Below, in pieces: positions 1 to 10,123 of a stretch of DNA of 64,000 nucleotides. Below the pieces are notes generated by a model. It had not been told where the DNA came from. It did no database searches and worked only from the letters and a program-made list of their open reading frames with translations. A program made the translations under genes and the position numbers. Source of the DNA: Melitaea cinxia (taxonomy: Eukaryota; Arthropoda; Insecta; Lepidoptera; Nymphalidae). The stretch lies in assembly GCF_905220565.1 (NCBI RefSeq), contig NC_059402.1, forward strand, positions 9,673,501 through 9,737,500, read 5' to 3'. Each line of letters starts with the position of its first letter. Position 1 is the first letter of the stretch.

Positions 1-840
1 CAAAATGGGTAGCTCATTTTATATTCTACATCACAGAATGTACGAGTTTTGTAAGATAAGTCTTAAGAACGAACCTTAACAAATATAACATTTTTAAATT
101 CAAAATATTTTACGAAATCTTTCAACTTAGTTGTATATATGCTTTGATTACAGCCGAGGTTTATGACTATTATGCTACTGAGACCGGGCCGTATCCCAAC
201 AAACACCTACAAATATAAATACAATGGAGTGTTGTTGACACAACGGTGATCGGGTATTATTGATGAGAATAATTTATCGCAATGGTCGATCCGCTCTCCG
301 AGGGGAATGGGAATAGAATCACCACGAGAACACCGCTCCGAAATTTATGACCTTTTCCCCTCAACCTTTGATGACTTCTACTTTTTTTCTAAAAATAAAG
401 CAACCACAAAATATACTCAACAATATTAAAATCTATTCAACATTACATATATTTATTTACTCTGAAAATAAGAAAGTGGAAAAAAAGTTGTAAATATTTT
501 TATAGTAAGTGTGAAGTGTCCAAACCTGAAATTTGTTGCAGAATTGATTAGGGTCTTATTTTGAACAATCGCTTGAAGCCCTTGATGCGTGTCAGAACGA
601 ACTAGGAATATAAATTGAGACGAAACTATTAACCCAATATCTAGGGACGGTCAGACCTTCGTCATTTTATAAAGTCTGAAAGTTTCACAGCGAATGCTTT
701 CAATGTAGGTAGAAGCAATGACCAAATATGAAGTTTGACTCATAGTGGCTTTAGCAGATACCAGGTGGAAAAGGCGTACAAAATACCAACGTATAATGAG
801 AAGTGCGATTGCATAGCGAAAAAAATATTGTATAATAAAT
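1..840. other. No gene seen
   Basis: AT-rich DNA without a supportable reading frame. The slightly GC-richer part at 180-360 resembles no family I can name. Confidence 0.5.
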
Positions 841-1094
841 AATTATAATAATCATCATCATCATCATCTTCCTGCCCTTATCCCACTTATGTAGGGTCGG
901 CACAACATGTTTTCCTCTTCCATTCCTCTCTATTATTCGTCACTTCAGTGCTTACTCCTTTCTTTCTCATATCCTCACTCACACAAAAAATAATTATAAT
1001 AATCGTGTGGATCAATTATTACGAATTTAACCAAAACATTGTCTACGATAAAATCGAATGGAATTTCATGAATTAAGTTTTTTAATTTTTTTTT

Positions 1095-1195
1095 TATAAC
1101 TAAAATTGCTGGTGTAGGCCGGAATTTTTGGTGCAAGCTTGGGGAGGCATATGGCCAGTAGTGGACTGCGATAGGCTGAAATGTGATGATGATAA
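1095..1195 (+). repeat. Retroposon 3' tail
   Basis: Contains GGAGGCATATGGCCAGTAGT, TGGACTGCGATAGGCTGAAA and a (GAT)n end, the degenerate tail shared by many lepidopteran LINE and SINE copies. A (TCA)n microsatellite and a second retroposon scrap lie just upstream at 844-985. Confidence 0.5.
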
Positions 1196-2584
1196 GAGAT
1201 GGTAATAACGATTCTATAACTTTAAACTTAATAGTTATTTTATATAATTACTTTTATAGACATAATAACAGTAAAAATTTCATTACTTTTATTATTATTC
1301 ATATAAAACAACAACAATGATTATAGATAAACCTCTTTCAAAATATTCTCTATTAATTATTATTATATAACTTGAAATAAAGTTTATGGAGTATATATAC
1401 AAAAAGGATTTTTTCTTGAAAAGAAATGGCATGGTTTATTATAAAGACGAGTCTTCAAAACTAGTTTTCAGACATAATTTTATCTTTTCTACGGAAATAA
1501 CTCCACATAAAAATTTATGTAACTGTTTTAAAATCTTATGCAAATTAATCTATAAAAAACATAGGTAACTGAACACATACATGTTACTTAAAAGGAAAAT
1601 ATGCTACTGCTCAAAAGAGGGTTATATTTTCAGGTTTTCATTAAGATAAGGTAGACAGGGTAGTACAATAATAGAAGAGGTAAAAATAAAGTAGACAAAA
1701 TTAATCGAATATTCGAATATCGTGTAGTGACTGTAAAATTTTCTTAATCTTTAAATAAAAATCTTTAAATAAAAAAATATTTCGTCGCATTCTAACGAAG
1801 TATGCGAATAAATTGAGCTAGCGTGGCTTCGGTGACCTGGAAAATAAAATGGCTACCCACGTAGTTCAAAGAGCTCATTATGACACAAAATCTAGTAAAC
1901 CTGCATCAAACTAATTTTCATTCAAGTGAAATTTGTTGACACTAGGTTTCCATCAAGACATGTCAGTGATACAGTGATTAAAAAAACACATCAAAATTTT
2001 TTAGTAAAACCGACAAATAGGCCAAATTTTATTATATTACCGACTTTTCATATTGGAATCAAGCGAAATTTCTCCAATAACAATAATACTGTAGCGAAGA
2101 AATACTCAGTACTTTAATGTAATACAATTATATAAGTATATTTCAAGAGGTTTTAGAATCTTAATCGATTCGAGTTCCATTGAGAATTCAATATTATAGA
2201 AAACAGATTTCTATTCTCATTGGAAGCCATTAAAGGAAATGAAGGATTGAAATAATATGGATTTTGTTTTGACTTGAAATAAAGATACGACTTACGTTGT
2301 TGAAATATTGAGAGTCGGTCCATCTGCAATATAACTTAAAAGTCGCTCATAAGAATTAGGGGCGTGAAATTCTTTCAATAGATTCTTTTGACTTTACTTT
2401 GCAATCTAAATTAGGATACAAGTTTCGTAATACAACATGACATGTCTCGCTCTACTTTTGATTATTACAAAATATAAATGTACAATAATGATAATTGGTG
2501 GTCACCCAGAGGTCGAAATTCGAATTACAAATATAAATTACAAAATTAAACAAAAAAAAAAATTAATTAAAACCCTTTTAAAAA
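1196..2584. other. No gene seen
   Basis: Only random-looking short reading frames (60-63 codons) rich in Lys, Asn and Phe, as expected from AT-rich non-coding DNA. Confidence 0.5.
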
Positions 2585-2788
2585 AAAATTCAATTTGAGA
2601 CTACAGACTTTGACAACCAACGAAATAGTATAATATACATGTGTGTGTTCAACATGGTAGTGTGTGTAATGTTTCTTTTATTGATGAACTCCTTCTACAA
2701 ATGCACTCCTTCTCTATATAAACGATAAGTGTACGAAATTTCGTAAAAATGGGTATAAAGTTTTTGCTTCACGTATTAATTTATAGAT
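2585..2788 (+). repeat. Interspersed repeat family C, copy 1
   Basis: Matches an inverted copy at 33285-33545: both carry CTACAGACTTTGACAA, CATGGTAGTGTGTGTAATGT and TTTTTGCTTCACGTATTAAT in order. Short, non-coding, probably a non-autonomous element. Confidence 0.65.
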
Positions 2789-4165
2789 TACTAGCTGTGC
2801 CCGCGGCTTCGCCCGCGCTGAAATTAGTGTGTTACAAAGTTTTCCCGGCAAACTTCCAGTGAAACTCTCATCAAAATCGGTTTAGCCGTTCCGTAAACCT
2901 TCCTCTTGCCAATGGTGAAGCCCTCTCTCCAATGCTGAAACCGCATGAAAATCCGTTCAGTAGATTTTGAGCGAATCGATCACATACAAAGTATATGGGG
3001 ACTTTTCTCGTGATGAGTGAGTTAGTGACCTTTCTCTTTTACATATATAGATTACGATACATAATTTGGACACCTCCTCAACATGTATAGAGCATACATT
3101 TTAAATTTGAAATCTCTTACTTCAAAAATATAGGACTTTCATACAAATTTCCAACCCCCGTTTTATCCCTTTAATGTAAGAGTTTCGTAAAATCAGTTCT
3201 TAGCGGATATCTACGCCCTATAAGGAACCTACCTGCTAAATTCCAACTTTGTAGCTGTTATAGTTTCGGAGGTTTCGTGAAGAGTGAGTCAACCTACCAT
3301 CCCCCGTTTTAACTCCAAAAGAGAGTTCGTTTCTAAAGATACATTATTTGAACACCTTTCTACCATCTATAGAGCATACATTTTAAATTTAAAGTCTCTT
3401 ACTTCAAAAACATAGACTTTCATACAAACTTCCAACCCCCGTTTTATCCCTTTAAGGTTCGAGTTTCGTAAAATCAGCTCTTAGCGGATGTCTATGCCTT
3501 ATAAGGAATCTTTCTGCCAAATTTCAAGTTTGTAGGTGTTATAGTTTCTGAGATTTTGTGATGAGTGAGTCAACCTATCATCCCCCGTTTTAACCCCAAA
3601 AGGGAGTTGATTTCTAAAGATACATTATTTGGACACCTTCTCATCACTTATAGAGCATACATTTTAAATTTCAAGTCTCTTACTTCAAAAACATAGGACT
3701 TTCATACAAACTTGCAACCCTCGTTTTACCCCCTTAGGGGTCGAGTTTCGTAAAATCCGTTCTTAGCGGATGTCTACGTCCTATAAGAAGTCTACTTGCC
3801 AAATTTCAAGTTTGTAGGTGTTATAGTTTCGGAGATTTTGTGATGAGTGAGTCAACCTATCATCCCCCGTTTTAACCCCAAAAGGGAGTTGATTTCTAAA
3901 GATACATTATTTGGACACCTTCTCATCACTTATAGAGCATATATTTTAAATTTCAAGTCTCTTACTTCAAAAACATAGGACTTTCATACAAACTTGCAAC
4001 CCTCGTTTTACCCCCTTAGGGGTCGAGTTTCGTAAAATCCGTTCTTAGCGGATGTCTACGTCCTACAAGGAGCCTACCTGCCAAATTTCAAGTTTGTAGG
4101 TGTTATAGTTTCGGAGATTTCGTGATGAGTGAGTGACCTTTCGCTTTTATATATATTATTATTAT
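2789..4165 (+). repeat. Interspersed repeat with internal tandem array
   Basis: Starts ACTAGCTGTGCCCGCGGCTT and ends near CTTTTATATATATT, the standard edges of a common lepidopteran repeat. Inside, from about 3040 to 4150, a ~281-282 bp unit is repeated nearly four times (anchor CAACCTAYCATCCCCCGTTT at 3290, 3571 and 3853). Confidence 0.75.
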
Positions 4166-5217
4166 AGATAAAGGTTTAATTCAAGAAACTAGTACGTTGT
4201 GTTAAAGTATTCGAATTACCCATGCTGTAATTAGTTACATCGTGTCGAGCAATATCGCAGACAGCTTATATTAGTCCATTAAACAGTAGAAGGTTCTCTA
4301 TTGGTTTATTCTATATTTTTGATAATAATTGTACGGTATAATTTGTCTGTCTAAAGGAGTTTTGTGTGACTCAAATATTTTAAAGCCAAATATTACTTTT
4401 AAACAACAACTAATGTTTTCCTGAAATGAAAATGAAAATAATATTAATATTTAGTATGGTCTCTGCGCCTATTTAGTTTTTTGTTTATTTAACGACTGCT
4501 ATTTTTTTTTATAAATACATGATAAACTAATTCGGTAAAAAAACAGCATAATATAATTTTGATTTTTTGATTTAGTTTGAGGATAAAAACATGTAAGAGA
4601 CACTTAAAAATTGCAATAATCAATTCATCCTCATCAAATCCATTATTAACCCTTGTCTTAGAATTCTAGAATTCAAATTTCGTGTGTTTAATTTATTAGA
4701 TGCATCCGCCTCGAGCGTCAAGAAGCAAATTGAAGCTTAAACAAGATCGCTCTTATTTACAACCTAGGCTACTCAACTAAGCTATTTGTATATCATATAT
4801 ACCAAACTATACTATATAACTTAGCTATAAAGTATATGTAGTTTTTAAAAATAATAATAACTATCGATATTCTATGAGAATCACATCACTATGAATTAAA
4901 TTTTAGGTGAAATTTTCATGTGAACTCAGAGTGTCATCGATTAAAAGTAAGGAAATTTTCTAAAGTAATTTTTCTAAAGGGTTTCCATATAGTGAGTATA
5001 GTGATGGGTTCATACATTAGAAATATATTTGCGATTTAATAATCGATTTAATAAATTGAGATAATTCTCAACTCAAAGAAGAGTCGTTAACAATCTGTTA
5101 CAGAACAGAGTATATTATTGTATGATGCTGCAGTGCAGGTGAGCTTAGTAATGTGATCTTTTATATGATTTTGTCAGCTTGGGTATTTATAGCTTGACAA
5201 CACGAACATAAAGTTAT
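4166..5217. other. No gene seen
   Basis: AT-rich intergenic DNA leading up to the tRNA-like dimer. Confidence 0.5.
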
Positions 5218-5234
5218 ATGAAAATCTTTGACAT

Positions 5235-5306
5235 CGTTCCATAGCTTAATTGGCTAGAGCGCCGACACGGTCAGTCGGAGACGCGGGTTCGAATCCCGCT
5301 GGAGCG
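5235..5306 (+). tRNA. tRNA-like unit A, anticodon position GGT, probably not a decoding tRNA
   Basis: A complete 72-nt cloverleaf: acceptor stem CGTTCCA/TGGAGCG (7 pairs, one G-T), D arm GCTT/GAGC with GG in the loop, anticodon stem CCGAC/GTCGG, T arm GCGGG/CCCGC with TTCGAAT. The anticodon loop is ACGGTCA, giving GGT (5269-5271), nominally Thr, but position 33 is C instead of the invariant U, and GGT tRNA-Thr is not normally used in animals. Pol III signals look intact: A box TAGCTTAATTGG, B box GGTTCGAATCC and a TTTTT terminator at 5312-5316. First of two in tandem; no encoded CCA. Confidence 0.6.
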
Positions 5307-5545
5307 GTCAATTTTTGATATGATATTAAAAAATGTTTAGAATTCCTAATGTGAGGGTAACACAAAAATAAAATCGTACTTATTAAAAATAGCATTGTGT
5401 CGTCTCCTGTCAAAGATTTTCATTGTAATATGAAACTTTGAATAGTTACGGGTCTCTGTAAAAAACTCACTATAGACGGCGCCACGGTTCGCTTAAACCG
5501 AAAATAAAAATCATCATATCAAAAATTTCGCTCTAGCGGGTACAT

Positions 5546-5617
5546 CGTTCCATAGCTTAATTGGCTAGAGCGCCGACACGGTCAGTCGGAGACGCGGGTT
5601 CGAATCCCGCTGGAGCG
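5546..5617 (+). tRNA. tRNA-like unit B, identical cloverleaf to unit A
   Basis: Same 72 bases as unit A, 311 bp downstream, with the same C33, GGT anticodon, boxes and T-run after the 3' end. Unlike A it has the full upstream flank (TTCGCTTAAACC, ATCATATCAAAAATTTCG, CTCTAGCGGGTAC), whose last ~28 bases are an inverted copy of the unit's own 3' end plus flank. Confidence 0.6.
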
Positions 5618-5640
5618 GTCAATTTTTGATATGATATTCA

Positions 5641-7701
5641 AAAATGTTTAATATATATTCTTATTAAACAAAAAATAAAGTGAAAATGATGAAAACAAAT
5701 TATCCATAATTACGAGTATATAATATTTTTTTGAACATCAATATCATTGCAAAAGAAAAACCAAATAAATATCTTTTGGTACATAATCTTTTCAGGAATA
5801 AATGCGGTTCGAATTTCCGTATTTACCTACTTATCTATTCGGAGGTGAAATTAGCTTTAAGATCCACTAAGTCCATTCGTTGCAGGAACAATTGGCGTGT
5901 GACAGCCACAGAGGATTATTTTTATTACAACGAAAAAAACGTTGTTCTTTTTATGAAAGAATTTATCTTCTCATATACGTAAATAATACTTCTAAAAATT
6001 AGTAAAATTATAATTTTGTATTTTGTAAACTTTAATATTTCAATAAATACTTATATTTCAATCATCGGACATTAATTTTAAGAATAGGTCAGTTCGTTAA
6101 TGTGCACAATACATTTTATTATGACAAAACTTTTGGTATATTCAATTGTAATTATATATTTGTACCTTGTTATACAGAAGGAAATAAATATTATTATTGC
6201 AAAAGCGACCTTATTACAGATAACATATTATTAAAAGAAACAATATATTACGAAAGTTATTTTTTTAAGCTACATATCATTATAAGGGACTCGTTTTGCG
6301 TTTTTACGTTTCGTTAAAAAAATTGAATCGAGTACGCTGTTAAAAGGCATTCCATAGTCTTATAGCTTTATAAAGACTACGCTATAGCTTTGGCTGGGTA
6401 CTATATAGTTAATTGACATCTTGAAAGCGAAGTTTTAGCATGCTAGAAACGTTTGAGAAGCGTTCCAAGAAAAATGAAGCGTTCTCTTAAATAAGTAGAA
6501 GAGTTAGCACGGTAAAGATAAAGTAAAGGAAAAATAGAAGATTTAAATTACGTCACACTCTTATTTTAAGCCATTTTAGCCGTTCATTCATCTTGATGAA
6601 AACTGAGTTGTTCTTTTATTTACCCTAATTTCCTACAAAGATAAAAGCTATGCCTTATATTGAAAAAGAAATTTAAATATATCGAAGAATAACGTAGATA
6701 AGTGGTTGGGGTATCGTTTGGGCTGACTAATAACATTCCGTGTAACGTAATTTGTGACAAAAATATTTAAATTGACATAGCAATAAGTAATCTAATATGC
6801 TTATACGCCTGTTAACGAACAACTGTACTTTTAAACGAATTATAACTACATAAAATATTGTTATTGTTGCCTAAATCAGACTTAAGTTTGGACGGTTAAG
6901 ATTTTATTATCCAGGTCGCGGAAGCTACGCCCTCGATTTATTTGCATAGCTCATTATAAAGTAAAAAATAATTTCGCTAGGCCGAGGCTTCATTTAATAG
7001 TATTTTCAGCATTGTCAAGTATGTTTTACTTAAAAAGTAGCAGACAAGTGTTAAGTATATTATTTTGCTTAAAAATCTATAAAATTATAATCAATATAAA
7101 TAATTAGACATCTATTTCTTTGTAGTGAAAATTGTACAAACATTATTATGTAAATAATTGATATTAAGCAAATAAATTATTTATCTACTCTTACTATACA
7201 ACTCTTCTTCTACAAGGAAGAGAGAGAGAGAGAAGAGAGAAAATAGAGACTTATGCCCAACAGTGGGACATTACAGGTTGAATCAAAGTTCGAATCTGAG
7301 TGTATATCATTGTAGGTCCCTGGCTCGCTTGTAGAACACTTAAAATCTATAGGTTCCTGTTGGGATCAAGATTAGCTGATAGTCTTCCAACCCACATCGG
7401 AGCAGCGTGGTAAATATACAACAACACTTTTCCGATTTGGATAAGAAGTTTTTGTCATGAGACGTTTATAGACTATTGTGTTATTAAAAAAAAAATGGTA
7501 ACTTTTTCACAACCTGTGCTTGTCAACTAATTCTACATTCATAATTTTATATTGTTATTATTAAAATATGTGTTAATATGTTCTAAAATATCATTTAGAC
7601 ATTTTTTTAACAAACATCAAAATTAAAATTAACATTAAAGAAATATAAAAATTTAAATGAATGAGAGGTAGACTTATGTACTAATTAAATTAAAAACGTT
7701 A
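5641..7701. other. No gene seen; (GA)n microsatellite and SINE tail
   Basis: Frames of 71-83 codons at 5731 and 6102 have no recognisable domain. (GA)n lies at 7216-7240, followed at about 7253-7420 by a degraded retroposon with GCCCAACAGTGGGACATTAC and GGAGCAGCGTGG. Confidence 0.5.
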
Positions 7702-7943
7702 TTTAAAAATAGGGGTTGATGACAGAAGGGTGAAAATTTAGGGTTGTATGTATTTTTAACGCCAAATCATAATAAAATAAAAAATAAATAATTTATCTAA
7801 AAATTAAAAAATATTGGGGTGAACTACCCTTAACATTTAAGGGGGTGAAAAATAGATTTTGTTCGATTCTCAGACCTACCCAATATGCATACAGAATTTC
7901 ATGAGAATCGGTCAAGCCGTTTCGAGAATTTTATATATTAGAT
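7702..7943 (+). repeat. Interspersed repeat family B, copy 1
   Basis: Shares TAAAAATAGGGGTTG, GACTACCCTT-like, TTGTTCGATTCTCAGA and ATGAGAATCGGTCAAGCCGT with copies at 26848-27123 (same strand) and 32490-32790 (opposite strand). Non-coding. Confidence 0.7.
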
Positions 7944-8266
7944 TTAACAGTTCAAACACAAAAGTGAATTAATTCTATTTGTATGTAATACGATTTTCAG
8001 GCCAAGTTACACTTTTTGTTGGTGTTGTTTGCGGTTTTCAGCGCGGTTTCAAATATATGGCGGGATATTTGAGTGACACGTTTTTCTTTTGTTCCGCTGT
8101 ATTTTATTTCCGGGGGAGATATTCGCTGTAATTTTGACAAGGAATACAATTGATATCAAATTTTTGATGGGGAACGTCAATGATACGCTGTAGAAAAAAT
8201 ATATAGGAAATTCTACTAAAAACTTTATAAAATACAGTATATTATTTTTGTTTTTGTACGAGATAT

Positions 8267-8686
8267 TCCCGACTAGAATTTTTTTCGTGTTCCTTAGAAG
8301 GACCGAACCGGGCATGCCTGATCTGGACCGGATAAGGTATGTAACGCAGAAGATTTGTCTGAACCTGATCAGGATGAGATGAGATTTCCTGATCGGGTCC
8401 AGATCAGGCAATCTCATCTCATCCTAATCACCCGGCTTAGACCGGGTACTGATTCAGTATGCCTTACCATACTTGATTATATTTTACATCAGGCTGTCCT
8501 TATCTGGACCGGACCGGGTCCTGATCCAGTATGCCTCACCATACTTGATTATATTTTACATCAGGCTATCCTTGTCTGGACAAGACCTGGTCCTGATAAA
8601 GCTTGCCGGATCAGGCATGCCTTATTCTATCCTGATCCGGTCCAGATACATGATCTCGTTGAGCCTAACCTTTTTTCTAGTCGGGT
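8267..8686. repeat. GC-rich palindromic block with inverted ends and a 72-bp tandem repeat
   Basis: Bounded by CCCGACTAGAA (8267) and its inverse TTCTAGTCGGG (to about 8686). Inside, a 16-bp perfect hairpin (8371-8386 with 8410-8425), many short palindromic words of the type CTGATC...TGGACCGG, and a 72-bp unit repeated about twice (anchors at 8461 and 8533). The 72-bp period is a multiple of three, which keeps frames open on both strands (122 and 128 codons); I take those as by-products. Confidence 0.65.
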
Positions 8687-9454
8687 TACTGTTACTTGTC
8701 TTGAAGTCGAGATGCGTATACTTGTTTCTATAAAAGTTTAAACTAAAAAAGACTGATTTTTCTTTGTTCTATGTATGGGCTACGGTAGATTAAAAGGCGT
8801 GACTTTTGTTTTTGTTCGTACTACCACTCATATAACGCATACACTAGGTTCTATGACAGTATAATATAACTCCAAAAACTTTGTAAGTACATTAAATAAA
8901 TAGAAATAATAAACCTCTTTATACTGAGTACAAGTTCACTCAGTCTAACGAAGCACTATTGTATTGTCACAACAATAATCATCCTAATCTTCAAAAAGTA
9001 TGTATATTATTTAAGTGCGTATAGAAAATATTGACATTACTTAACATTTTTGATTAAAGCAATCTTGAATTATTTTTCTGAATAAGTCCGAAGGCTATTT
9101 ATCATGGAAATAACAACAAATATATACAAAATTTGACACACAAGCTTTTCAAAAATCGATACATACCTACGTAAAAATACAATATACGTTCTAAATTTTA
9201 GTTTACTCACTTTCCTTGAACAAATAGGATTACCATTAAATTAAGCTCTTTCCAACAAAAAGGTTTTTCAAAAGCGTTTTACGTTTTATGACGATTTTAG
9301 CGAAGATACAAACGGAAGAATAGAGATTTTTATGTAAAAATAATTAGTTATTTTCTTTTATGTGAGTTGAATCGTGAGGTTCATAAACATAAAATAAAAT
9401 AATCGAAATTTACACGATCACAGTCACCCGTGTAAATTTCGATCCCGTGGAAAT
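8687..9454. other. No gene seen
   Basis: AT-rich intergenic DNA without recognisable features. Confidence 0.5.
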
Positions 9455-9522
9455 CTATACTAAGAGTTTCTTGCTTGTTTGTTTGAATGCGCTACTCTCA
9501 GAAACTACTAGTCCGATTTGAA

Positions 9523-9540
9523 AAATTCTTTCAGTTTTAG
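9523..9540. repeat. 18-bp target duplication flanking the second tRNA-like dimer, left copy
   Basis: AAATTCTTTCAGTTTTAG here and AAATTCTTTCAGTGTTAG at 14753-14770, one mismatch. The duplication brackets everything between, that is, the tRNA-like dimer plus the LTR element inserted in it. Length and imprecision suit target-primed (LINE-type) insertion. Confidence 0.7.
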
Positions 9541-9561
9541 AATATCATATCAAAAATTGAC

Positions 9562-9633
9562 CGCTCCAGCGGGGTTCGAACCCGCGTCTCCGACTGACCG
9601 TGTAGGCGCTCTAGCCAATTAAGCTATGGAACG
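9562..9633 (-). tRNA. tRNA-like unit C of the second dimer
   Basis: 72-nt cloverleaf on the minus strand, same family as units A and B. One change (CCTAC versus CCGAC) puts a mismatch in the anticodon stem and another (GAAC versus GAAT) falls in the T loop. The B box GGTTCGAACCC and downstream T-run remain. Confidence 0.55.
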
Positions 9634-9726
9634 ATGTACCCGCTAGATCGAAATTTTTGATATGATGATTTTTATATTCGGTTTAAGCGAACCGTGGTGC
9701 CGTTTATAGTGAGCTGTTTACAGAAA

Positions 9727-9730
9727 CCCG
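9727..9730. repeat. Target site duplication CCCG, left copy
   Basis: CCCG abuts the left LTR and recurs at 14454-14457 beyond the right LTR. The uninterrupted version of the same unit at about 5450-5456 (ACGGGT in the other orientation) shows a single copy, so this is a true duplication; ACCCG (5 bp) cannot be excluded because the LTR ends in A. Confidence 0.85.
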
Positions 9731-10102
9731 TTTAGGAGTTAAACAATATATTTATTTACAGTTTAACACTCGAACAATATAAATATCCGATATCCACAAT
9801 TTTATTTTTTACAAAACCAAATTACGTTTTTCTCGCTAGCCCTTGTCAAAATTCTCGATCATGCGCTCTGTACTCTTTCTAGAGCGTTCTTTAAGAAATG
9901 ACAAATTAATTTGAATTTAAAAATTGCTAGTGAAATAACTAATGTCAAATACGCCGTATACTACGGGTATCGTGCGGATATGCTTGTTTATTAAATATAT
10001 ATAAAAATAATATTTTGTAAATCAAATAATAAAAGTTAATATATGTGTAATACAAATAAATATAATATACATAAACAAATAATAAATGCCAGGTAGCCTA
10101 CA
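9731..10102 (-). repeat. 3' LTR of the CsRn1-type element (372 bp)
   Basis: Same sequence as the 5' LTR apart from the single substitution and the absence of the hairpin arm. It ends against the flanking CCCG at 9727-9730. AATAAA-like words in it could serve as the retroviral-type poly(A) signal. Confidence 0.92.
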
Positions 10103-10115
10103 CCGCCTACCCTCC
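10103..10115 (-). promoter_or_regulatory. Polypurine tract (plus-strand primer)
   Basis: GGAGGGTAGGCGG on the minus strand ends exactly at the 3' LTR boundary and lies just after the pol stop. It is imperfect (interrupted by T and C) but is the only purine-rich block in position. Confidence 0.6.
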
Positions 10116-10123
10116 AGAGACCG

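Larger units (their letters stand above)
5218..5640 (+). repeat. Tandem dimer of ~311 bp tRNA-like units, locus 1
   Basis: Units A and B with the intervening spacer (5307-5545). The spacer holds GGAATTCCTAATGTG-like sequence, CACTATAGACGGCGCCACGG and TTCGCTTAAACCG, all matched in locus 2. A 16-bp perfect inverted repeat (5218-5233 and 5408-5423, ATGAAAATCTTTGACA) marks the left edge, so the first unit begins at a rearranged spacer end rather than a complete one. Confidence 0.8.

Noticed and set aside
5235..5306. A normal tRNA-Thr gene
   Set aside because: The fold is complete, but C33, an unused GGT anticodon and tandem repetition within a 311-bp dispersed unit argue against a decoding tRNA.
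8049..8741. Overlapping reading frames of 122, 128 and 86 codons as a repeat protein gene
   Set aside because: They run in both directions over a palindromic block whose 72-bp period keeps any frame open; no domain and no gene structure.
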